Assembly (NCBI GenBank): GCA_023101725.1
Contig: JALJCO010001162.1
Span: 186,001-250,000 of the forward strand
Source of the DNA: Atherinomorus stipes
Lineage: Eukaryota; Chordata; Actinopteri; Atheriniformes; Atherinidae
DNA: 64,000 nucleotides
Direction: 5' to 3'
The position numbers and the translations under genes are program-made. How positions within the stretch are numbered: the first letter of the stretch is position 1; each line of letters opens with the position of its first letter. Shown here in pieces: positions 57,419 to 64,000 of the stretch. A model generated the notes under the pieces. The model had not been told where the DNA came from. It saw only the letters and a program-made list of their open reading frames with translations, and did no database searches.

Positions 57419-58294
57419 ATGCCAAAAATCCCGAAAAAATCTAAGAATAACGACGGAGAAAAGCAAAGAAAGATAGCGACACGCTCCACTGCACACCTGG
57501 CCGATATGTCTCATCAGGACGAAAGTGATTTCTCTGGATCGGACCAGGCGGTAAATGTGACAGAAAAGAGCATTACAAACAAAAACTTATTCGACATGCT
57601 CCAGAAAATGTCCGTGGACATGGAGGATTTAAAGGCAATTAAGAAAACAACGGCGTCGGTGGAAGAGAAGCTCTCTGGACTTGTGAACCGAATTATCGAA
57701 GTCGAGACCAGGGTAAGCGGAATTGAGGACACCCTTGCCAAACAAAGACAAAATCCTTCAGTAACAAAAGGTGAATGGCGTCTACTACAAGATAAAATTG
57801 CTCTGTTGGAGGATAGATCCAGACGGAATAATCTGAGATTTGTGGGATTCAATGAAGGAATTGAACAAAAAGATACAGCTGGCTTCCTGAACCGCTTCAT
57901 TACAACAGCACTGGGCATCTCCCCTACAACATCGGCAGGATTTGAGATTGAGAGGGCGCACCGAATCCAGGTACGGAGACCTGTTCCTGGCGAGCGATCG
58001 AGGACCATCATTGCTGCTTTTCTACGACATCAGGACTGTCAAACCATCTTGCGGACCGCGCGAGAGAAGCAACGGATTGTTTGGGAAGGAAAGCAAATAA
58101 TGATTTTCCCCGATTACTCAAGAGAAACTCAAGAAAAACGGGACGCTTTCAGGCAATGCAAGAAAACTCTACATGAGCGTGGAATAAAGTTTAGCCTGCT
58201 GTATCCAGCCCTGCTGACAATCTACGTGGGAAACGGGCCTTCTCAAAGCTTTAGGGAACCACAACGGGCGATGGATTTTATTCAGAGGCTGTAA
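57419..58294 (+). CDS. L1 ORF1 protein (RNA-binding chaperone)
   Basis: 291 residues, intact. ORF1p coats the L1 RNA as a trimer and acts as a nucleic-acid chaperone during target-primed reverse transcription. The N-terminus is basic (residues 1-25, K/R-rich). A coiled coil spans about residues 55-135, with heptad-like leucines and isoleucines (NLFDML…MEDLKAI…VEEKLSGLVNRIIEVETRVSG). It is followed by the diagnostic EDRSRRNNLRFVGF junction (131-144) and the RRM-like domain with ERAHRI (178-183). The C-terminal domain contains FPDYS (230-234) and RGIKFSLLYPALL (254-266). Length is somewhat under the human protein (338). The ATG at 57419 follows an A-rich context and is the first in frame. The minus-strand frame at 57514-58011 is its shadow. 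Confidence 0.93.
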   Translation: MPKIPKKSKNNDGEKQRKIATRSTAHLADMSHQDESDFSGSDQAVNVTEKSITNKNLFDMLQKMSVDMEDLKAIKKTTASVEEKLSGLVNRIIEVETRVSGIEDTLAKQRQNPSVTKGEWRLLQDKIALLEDRSRRNNLRFVGFNEGIEQKDTAGFLNRFITTALGISPTTSAGFEIERAHRIQVRRPVPGERSRTIIAAFLRHQDCQTILRTAREKQRIVWEGKQIMIFPDYSRETQEKRDAFRQCKKTLHERGIKFSLLYPALLTIYVGNGPSQSFREPQRAMDFIQRL

Positions 58295-58871
58295 ATCTCC
58301 AACAGCTGTAAGCAGCCAAAAGGATTATCAAGAACCTCTTAAAAGACAGGTTGCTCTATAGTCTACTAAAAAACAAACAAAACAGGTAAATATACTATTG
58401 TGATGAGTGTCCATTATATTATGTTGTAACCAGATGGATTTATTTTAAATATGATTTATAAATGTATATAGGTTGCAGATGGTTTAAAATATGAAATGCT
58501 TGGTATACAGTTTAAGTTTTTGCAAGTGGTGGTAAATCAGAGCGAGTTAACCACTTGGCGTCAGGGTTATGGACAGTGACTTTGGGAATATTAGATCATG
58601 TGTGGTGTACATGGGAGCACAACACGTGATGTTGGTAATATTGAATGGATATCTTTAAGTATTTCCCTTACTTTTTTTCTTGTATATTGTTTTTTCTTAA
58701 GTTTAGATAGACCTATGTTGTTTGCATGTGTATGTGGGTGTGAGTGGGAATATGTATGTGATGATCTAACTTCCTGGGGGTCTGTTTCATTGGCAATGAT
58801 TATATCAATTGTTTTCCGCCATATGAATATTTTGCAATGCAGTGTTTATCTGCTTGTTGATGATATAACAA
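58295..58871 (+). other. L1 inter-ORF spacer, 577 bp
   Basis: Far longer than the roughly 60-bp spacer of human L1. AT/TG-rich, with a 108-residue frame at 58598-58924 that overlaps the ORF2 start and has hydrophobic segments but no recognisable domain. I treat that frame as chance. The spacer may carry signals for ORF2 translation or be ordinary for this clade. Confidence 0.6.
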
Positions 58872-60689
58872 ATGGGCATGATGATCCTAATAAGAAATAC
58901 GAGGGGCCAAATGATAACACCTAATCAAAATAAATTAAATCTGTCTACCTGGAATGTTAAAGGACTCGGAAACATTATTAAAAGAAAAAAAGTATTAAAT
59001 TTTTTAAAACTAAAACATTATGACATTGCATTCTTGCAGGAGACCCATCTAAAAAATGAGGAGGCTGAAAAACTCTGTAAAGACTGGGTGGGACAAGTGT
59101 ATTCTAGTGAAGGGTCTAGGAATAGTAGAGGGGTAATTACATTAGTAAATAAGCATCTTCAATTTAGACTCATTAAAAAGATTACAGATGAAGAGGGTAG
59201 AATAATTATTACAGTGGCAGAAATACAGGGACAGGACTTAATGTTAATAAATATCTATGCACCCAATGGTGATAATCCAAATTTTTTTATTAAACTTAAA
59301 AGTATGATACAGGATGCAGGAGATTGTCCTATTATAATGGCAGGGGATTTTAACCTTGTTCTGGACAATGTAGTGGACAGGAGTGGAACAACATATTCTC
59401 GGCCAACCAAATCAAGTCAAGTTGTGAAAGATATATGCTCCTCAATAGCCCTTATCGATATTTGGAGACTATTAAACCCTACAAAACGAGATTATACCTT
59501 CTTCTCAAACGTACATAAGGTTTATTCCAGAATTGATTTATATTTAATTCCAAAGACATTGATTTCATCTATAAACGCATGTAGGATTGGTAATATAATA
59601 ATCTCTGATCATGCAAATGTAACATTAGAATTGATTACTCAGGAGGATTATCACAGGAAAAATAGATGGAGATTCAACAACACCCTTCTGCAAGATCAAG
59701 ATTTTAAAGAAAAATTGAGGACAGAAATAAGAATTTATAAAGAAATCAATATCCCAACAGCGCCCTCTCTTGGAATAGCTTGGGATGCAATGAAGGCTTA
59801 TCTCAGAGGAATTATAATTCAGTATGCCTCTTATAAAAAGAAACAAAACAAAAATCTTATTTTAAACTTGGAAAAGAAAATAGAGAGAGAAGAACACTTA
59901 TTAAAGAAAACCATGTCTCTTAATGGATTGAAAAAAATAACTAAACTTAAGATGGAATATAATGAAATGGTAACAAAAAAGATGGAGTTTATGCTACACA
60001 GGGCGAGACAAAAACATTTTGAATCAGGAGAAAAAGCAGGAAAGTTATTAAGTAATTATATTAAGCAAAAGCAATCAAATGCACTGATTACAGCAATACA
60101 AACAGATGAAGGGAGATTAGTGACAGAACTAACAGAAATTAATCAAATTTTTAAAGAATATTATAAGGATCTGTACAGCTCAGACTGTTACACAACGGAT
60201 GAAGAAATTGATGCATTTCTTCAAGACCTGGACTTACCCAAGTTGGATGATAAATGTAAAGAGGCTCTGGATCGCCCAATTACTCTTAATGAGATACAAA
60301 AAGCAATTCAAGACCTTCCACTTGGGAAAAGCCCAGGCCCAGATGGCTTTACAGCAGAATTTTTCAAATGTTACTCGGCAGAATTATCCCCATTCTTGTG
60401 CGACTTGTTTAAAGAAATGTATAATGAGGAGAATCTGGCATCATCTTTTGATCAAGCCATCGTAACATTAATACTTAAACCTGGTAAAAATTCTACAGAA
60501 TGCAAAAATTATCGTCCTATCAGTTTGATTCAAACTGATAGTAAGATTCTCTCAAAAATTCTGGCAAGAAGAATAGATGAAGTCATGGGAAATCTTATAC
60601 ATTATGATCAGGTGGGTTTTATTAGTAAACGTAATTCATCAGATAATATCAGAAGACTAATAAATAAATATTATGTGGGCTATACGTGA
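58872..60689 (+). CDS. L1 ORF2 5' part: AP endonuclease and start of RT
   Basis: 605 residues up to the frameshift. The first ATG is 58872, but the one at 58911 (MITPNQNKLN) lies closer to the domain and may be used. The endonuclease nicks target DNA at T/A-rich sites. Visible catalytic motifs are WNVKGL (N28), LQETH (E57), NIYAPNGD (Y129), AGDFN (D159, N161), SRIDLY (D222) and SDH (H247), all present. A lysine-rich linker (about 320-400) leads into the RT fingers: GKSPGPDGFTAEFF (485-498), NYRPISLIQTD (546-556) and DQVGFISKRNSSDNI (579-593). The frame ends just after RRLIN, where a TAAATAAA tandem (60661-60668) adds 4 bp and shifts the reading. The rest of RT continues at 60673. Confidence 0.93.
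   Translation: MGMMILIRNTRGQMITPNQNKLNLSTWNVKGLGNIIKRKKVLNFLKLKHYDIAFLQETHLKNEEAEKLCKDWVGQVYSSEGSRNSRGVITLVNKHLQFRLIKKITDEEGRIIITVAEIQGQDLMLINIYAPNGDNPNFFIKLKSMIQDAGDCPIIMAGDFNLVLDNVVDRSGTTYSRPTKSSQVVKDICSSIALIDIWRLLNPTKRDYTFFSNVHKVYSRIDLYLIPKTLISSINACRIGNIIISDHANVTLELITQEDYHRKNRWRFNNTLLQDQDFKEKLRTEIRIYKEINIPTAPSLGIAWDAMKAYLRGIIIQYASYKKKQNKNLILNLEKKIEREEHLLKKTMSLNGLKKITKLKMEYNEMVTKKMEFMLHRARQKHFESGEKAGKLLSNYIKQKQSNALITAIQTDEGRLVTELTEINQIFKEYYKDLYSSDCYTTDEEIDAFLQDLDLPKLDDKCKEALDRPITLNEIQKAIQDLPLGKSPGPDGFTAEFFKCYSAELSPFLCDLFKEMYNEENLASSFDQAIVTLILKPGKNSTECKNYRPISLIQTDSKILSKILARRIDEVMGNLIHYDQVGFISKRNSSDNIRRLINKYYVGYT
60661..60668 (+). repeat. TAAA tandem causing the ORF2 frameshift
   Basis: Two TAAA units lie where the L1 frame needs one. 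The RT text is continuous on either side in frames that differ by the equivalent of 4 inserted bases. Confidence 0.75.
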
Positions 60690-62685
60690 TTCTAATTTTC
60701 CAGCAGCTGCTATTTCACTCGACGCGGAAAAAGCTTTTGATCGCGTCGAGTGGCAATATATTTTTCGGGTTCTTAAAATGTATGGGTTTGGAGAAAACTT
60801 TATTAGGTGGATTAGAATACTATATAAAAAACCTGTAGCAGCGGTACAGACAAATGGTATGACTTCAACTTTCTTCAAACTAGGAAGAGGAACTCGACAG
60901 GGATCAAGCCTGTCTCCAGCTTTGTTTAATCTGGCTTTAGAACCCTTGGCTCAAGCAATTCGTAAAAGCTCTTTATTCCCTGGTATAAAAATCGGCGATA
61001 CATCACATAAGTTGATATTATACGCAGACGATATTCTGTGTTTTGTCACTAACCCAACAACATCTATTCCTGCACTCCTGGATATTATTAATACATTCTC
61101 AAAACTGTCAGGGTATAAAGTAAATTGGAATAAATCTGAGGCCCTACCTCTTACTTCAAATTGCCCCAGAGAATTATTTCAAAATGGACAGTTTCAGTGG
61201 CCTGGGGAAGGTATTACATATTTAGGAATCCTGTTTCCCCCAAAGTCAGAAGAAATTGTGGAGTGTAACTTTGACCCTTTGATGGAAAAACTCACTTTGG
61301 ATATGAACAGGTGGTCATTACTTAATCTGTCTCTCTGGGGAAAAGTGAACGTTTTGAAAATGTCCTGTATCCCAAAATTGAACTATCTTTTTCAATCTAT
61401 CCCTCTGCATATCCCAATGAAATACTTTAAAATGTTTGATAGGATATGTAAAAAGTTTCTTTGGGGAGATAAGCGTCCACGTCTACGACTAGACAAATTA
61501 CAAGTACCAATTGATCGAGGGGGTATGGGCTTACCTAAACTAATTTATTATTATTATGCATTTAATCTTAAACATATGGTTCACTGGATGCTTCCACCAG
61601 AGAGAGCACCTCCATGGTTAGAAATAGAAAGGGAAGCAAGTAGACCGCTTAACCCCATAACATGTATGACCACCTGTCTGTCCCCAAAACTAAGGACTCA
61701 CCCAGTCTTTACTCACCTGCAAGATGTATGGAAAACTGTAGCTAAAATATTTAAAGTAGATACGTACCTCAATTCAGAAGCAAGCCTATGGCAAAACCCC
61801 GCTCTTCGTATTAATAAGATACCCCTCATGTGGAAAGTTTGGTTAAATTGTGGTATAACAATTTTAGGAGATTTATATAATAATGATATATTAAAATCCT
61901 TTGAGGACCTGAAACATGAATTTCACCTGCCTCAAAATTGCTTTTGGCAATACTTGCAGCTGAGACACCTACTGAAATCCACGTTCAGCCCCTCATCAAC
62001 TATATTAGATAAGCCTCCTCTATTTAAAACATTATTTAAAATGGGTCAATTAAATAATCCTGTTTCTAAATATTACTCTAAACTTATTCAGCAAAATTGT
62101 AATTTATCAATAGTATTAAGGAAAATTTGGGAGAAGGACTTAGAGCTGTCATTCACTGAATTGGAATGGAACAAAATTTGTCAAAACTGTAAACAACTGT
62201 CAAGAGATGTTAGGGTCAGATTAATACAGTTTAAAATTCTTAATCGCTATTATTGGACACCAATAAGGCTGCACAGATTGGGCCTCAAGAACACTCCAAA
62301 CTGTTGGAAATGCCAGAGCTCAGAGGGCACTATGCTCCATGCACTATGGCAATGCCCTAAAACTTTAGAATATTGGAACAGAATTCACTCTTGTATTGGG
62401 AAAATTACAGGTGACAGCTTTGAGTTCTCTCCTAGATTATATGTGCTTGGAGATCCAGCTATCGTAGAGCACTGCCAAAATGCTCAGCTCATTCAAACAG
62501 CAATAATGATAGGTAGACAGGTCTTATTAAGAGAATGGAAGAATCCCAGGACGCCACCCTATGAAGACTGGTTCTGTGAGTTAGGAAAAGTTGCTTCATA
62601 TGAGCAGCTCTTTTATAGGATGAATGATCGATGGGACGATTATGAAAGAAAATGGAGAATATACCATAGGTACATTAGCCAATAG
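60673..62685 (+). CDS. L1 ORF2 3' part: RT palm, thumb and C-terminal Cys motif
   Basis: 670 residues continuing ORF2 in another frame. RT motif A is SLDAEKAFDRVEW (15-27), with the catalytic Asp. Then come GRGTRQGSSLSPALFNLALE (71-90), the YADD active site (117-120) and the GYKVNWNKSE motif (147-156). The C-terminal segment ends with CWKC…GT-MLHALWQC (Cys544, Cys547, His556, Cys561), the zinc-knuckle-like motif of L1/Tx1 elements. The listed ATG is internal and not a real start. Joined to the 5' part the protein would be about 1,270 residues, the usual L1 ORF2 size. All RT catalytic residues are kept, so only the frameshift disables this copy. Confidence 0.93.
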   Translation: MWAIRDSNFPAAAISLDAEKAFDRVEWQYIFRVLKMYGFGENFIRWIRILYKKPVAAVQTNGMTSTFFKLGRGTRQGSSLSPALFNLALEPLAQAIRKSSLFPGIKIGDTSHKLILYADDILCFVTNPTTSIPALLDIINTFSKLSGYKVNWNKSEALPLTSNCPRELFQNGQFQWPGEGITYLGILFPPKSEEIVECNFDPLMEKLTLDMNRWSLLNLSLWGKVNVLKMSCIPKLNYLFQSIPLHIPMKYFKMFDRICKKFLWGDKRPRLRLDKLQVPIDRGGMGLPKLIYYYYAFNLKHMVHWMLPPERAPPWLEIEREASRPLNPITCMTTCLSPKLRTHPVFTHLQDVWKTVAKIFKVDTYLNSEASLWQNPALRINKIPLMWKVWLNCGITILGDLYNNDILKSFEDLKHEFHLPQNCFWQYLQLRHLLKSTFSPSSTILDKPPLFKTLFKMGQLNNPVSKYYSKLIQQNCNLSIVLRKIWEKDLELSFTELEWNKICQNCKQLSRDVRVRLIQFKILNRYYWTPIRLHRLGLKNTPNCWKCQSSEGTMLHALWQCPKTLEYWNRIHSCIGKITGDSFEFSPRLYVLGDPAIVEHCQNAQLIQTAIMIGRQVLLREWKNPRTPPYEDWFCELGKVASYEQLFYRMNDRWDDYERKWRIYHRYISQ

Positions 62686-63166
62686 CAGGACCTAAAGCAG
62701 GAGAATAACTAAGCCAAATTCGGATCAGGGATGCCTGTTGGTAATACAGTGTGGATAAGGTGTGTGTGCGTTTGTTGTTCTTCTTTGATCATTTATTGAA
62801 GGAGACTATATTATCTCTTTTTTTTTTTTTTTTAAAATGATATATTTTTTTTAATTTTATTTATTTATCTATTTATTTTTATTTCTCACTTATGGTCCTA
62901 ATGGAATAAGAACATTTGTGATTTTGGAATATTGATACTTAGATTAGAACAATGAATTATCATACAGATAATGGATAGAGGGAAGGCATGCAGGACAACC
63001 AGGAATGTGTATGTAGGTTTGAATGTGGACACTATATGTTATATGGATTATGGATTAAGGTATGGAAGTGTGTGGAAGTATATCTGTAGGCAAATATATG
63101 TTAGTTTACAGGAGGGTGGATGTATGTGTGTGTATGTGTGCGAGTATGAATGTGGATATGTATTTT

Positions 63167-63199
<33 letters not shown>

Positions 63200-63317
63200 C
63201 TTTTTCATATTTTTTTTTTTTTTCTTTTTTTTCTTCTTTTTTTATGCTCATGTATCTACTCAAATTGAATTTGGAAAAGAATAAAAACTTTGAATCATAA
63301 AAAAAAAAAAAAAAAAA
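62686..63317 (+). other. L1 3' UTR and A-tail
   Basis: Begins after the ORF2 stop. Contains two T-rich tracts (about 62816-62880 and 63163-63240), TG/TATG-rich sequence, AATAAA at 63280-63285 and an A-run at 63299-63317 that abuts the right target duplication. The frames over the T-tract are compositional. Confidence 0.85.
63280..63285 (+). terminator. L1 poly(A) signal
   Basis: AATAAA 14 bases before the A-tail. Confidence 0.85.
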
Positions 63318-63328
63318 CATTCATTAAT
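63316..63328. repeat. L1 target-site duplication, right copy
   Basis: AACATTCATTAAT, with its first two A shared with the A-tail. Flanking bases then diverge from the left side. Confidence 0.85.
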
Positions 63329-64000
63329 TACATGAATGTTCATATCCATTTTTGTTCTAGCCAAAAGGCAAAAGTGAATACAGGAGTGCAAAGTCATTCT
63401 TTAGGCTGCATGAAGGTGCAGTAATTTTAATATGATTACACCAAAAAGTTGCACAGAATAAAACTTAACCTGAGAATACTTGCAATTGTATCTTGCACTG
63501 CAAGATAATAATTCTAATAGTTATGTATGAGGTAGTATTTGCATTTAACTGCCAGCTTAGGTCTGCCCTGAACGTGTTTATATCTCTCCTGCATCCAGAC
63601 TGTTTTTTAAAACAAGTGAATTCCCGAAAGCAGCTGTTATTGGAGAACAGATCATGTCTGAGAACGACTGAAATGAGGCCCATTAAGACTAAATGTTAAC
63701 CACCTGACAGGATCACCACAAACAATGCCTGCACAGAGATTTCAGCTATATTTACATGTGAGATTATCACAAATATGGCTCCCCACTGTGCAGTTCGCTG
63801 AGTGGAAGGCTGCCACTGACTGAGCAGGGAACACAGAGATAAGAGTTTTGGGGGAAAGAAAGTCCTTTAAATTTTTCAGGTGAATCTTTTGAATCAAAAA
63901 ATTGCGGAACTATATCCAAAAAGTTACTCAAGATGAATCACCAGTCTCACTGAAGCCATCTTCTTTTTTAAACAATGGTTGAAATGTATGTAAACATCCA
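63329..64000. other. klf7 intron, unassigned
   Basis: Unique-looking sequence. The opposed frames at 63465-63683 (-) and 63493-63699 (+) mirror each other and show no domains. Confidence 0.45.

Larger units (their letters stand above)
57198..63317 (+). mobile_element. Near-complete L1-like LINE retrotransposon
   Basis: A 6.1-kb element in the order: AT-rich junction, short 5' UTR (about 57265-57418), ORF1 (57419-58294), 577-bp spacer, ORF2 (58872-62685, one frameshift), 3' UTR with a long T-rich tract, AATAAA and A-tail. It is flanked by a 13-bp direct repeat, AACATTCATTAAT. The two-ORF plan, the ORF1 type, the APE endonuclease and the C-terminal Cys-x2-Cys…His…Cys motif place it in the L1/Tx1 group as found in fish. 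Full length, an intact ORF1 and only one evident lesion in ORF2 suggest a recent insertion. It lies in the presumed klf7 intron, antisense to the gene. Confidence 0.95.

Noticed and set aside
57514..58011. 165-residue minus frame
   Set aside because: Shadow of L1 ORF1 on the opposite strand.
58598..58924. 108-residue frame between L1 ORF1 and ORF2 as a third L1 gene
   Set aside because: No domain, overlaps the ORF2 start, composition like the spacer; kept only as a minor finding.
62971..63300. 109-residue + frame and its minus-strand partner
   Set aside because: Generated by the T-rich tract of the L1 3' UTR.
1..64000. CRISPR arrays, operons, toxin-antitoxin or phage-like systems
   Set aside because: Repeats are microsatellites or eukaryotic transposons; no spaced direct-repeat array or bacterial-type gene cluster exists.

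Overview
The window looks like nuclear DNA from a teleost fish, probably a percomorph. It is AT-rich and almost all non-coding. It carries the usual ray-finned-fish repeats: several degenerate Tc1 transposons, PIF/Harbinger-like MITEs with 3-bp TWA duplications, short elements with TTAA duplications, hAT-like remnants, a tRNA-derived SINE, an L2-like LINE fragment and a nearly complete L1-like LINE. There is no prokaryotic operon structure, no CRISPR array and no rRNA. Family names come from recognised motifs and from memory of fish repeats; no database was searched.

Only one host gene is visible. A 52-bp exon on the minus strand (49412-49463) encodes the end of a third Krüppel-type zinc finger, ending KRHI-stop, behind a good splice acceptor. 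This is the expected last coding exon of klf7 (klf6 is the main alternative). The gene runs right to left. Everything from 49464 to the right edge is then its last intron (more than 14.5 kb, no further exon seen). About 40.6-49.4 kb is probably its long 3' UTR, which is free of recognisable transposons. Sequence left of about 40.5 kb is then downstream intergenic DNA.

Layout: 1-1.75 kb, repeats and a very low-complexity purine tract. 1.75-17.6 kb, intergenic DNA with two TTAA elements, an antisense Tc1 remnant, a hAT-like relic and Harbinger MITE copy A. 17.6-24.5 kb, nested elements: a hAT relic with an L2-like LINE piece inside, and a 2.5-kb element whose boundary holds Harbinger MITE copy B, followed by a TTAA MITE. 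25.6-30.1 kb, a BED-type hAT transposase relic, a mosaic Tc1 and a further Tc1 end. 31.8-33.7 kb, a fold-back MITE and a 1.4-kb Harbinger-like element with a SINE inside. 34.95-37.1 kb, a Tc1 relic interrupted by two other elements. 37.1-40.5 kb, AT-rich DNA with a possible conserved enhancer. 40.6-49.5 kb, the klf7 3' UTR and last exon. 49.5-64 kb, the klf7 intron, holding a TTAA fold-back element with a suspicious low-complexity centre, a possible enhancer, a possible THAP exon, a second copy of the TTAA MITE and the L1 element (57.2-63.3 kb).

The best-supported features are the L1 element and the klf7 exon. The L1 has an intact ORF1, an ORF2 with all recognisable endonuclease, RT and C-terminal cysteine motifs, an A-tail and a 13-bp target duplication. 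Its only obvious coding lesion is a 4-bp tandem gain. I see no evidence of a new biological system. The interest lies in the insertion history and the klf7 regulatory landscape.
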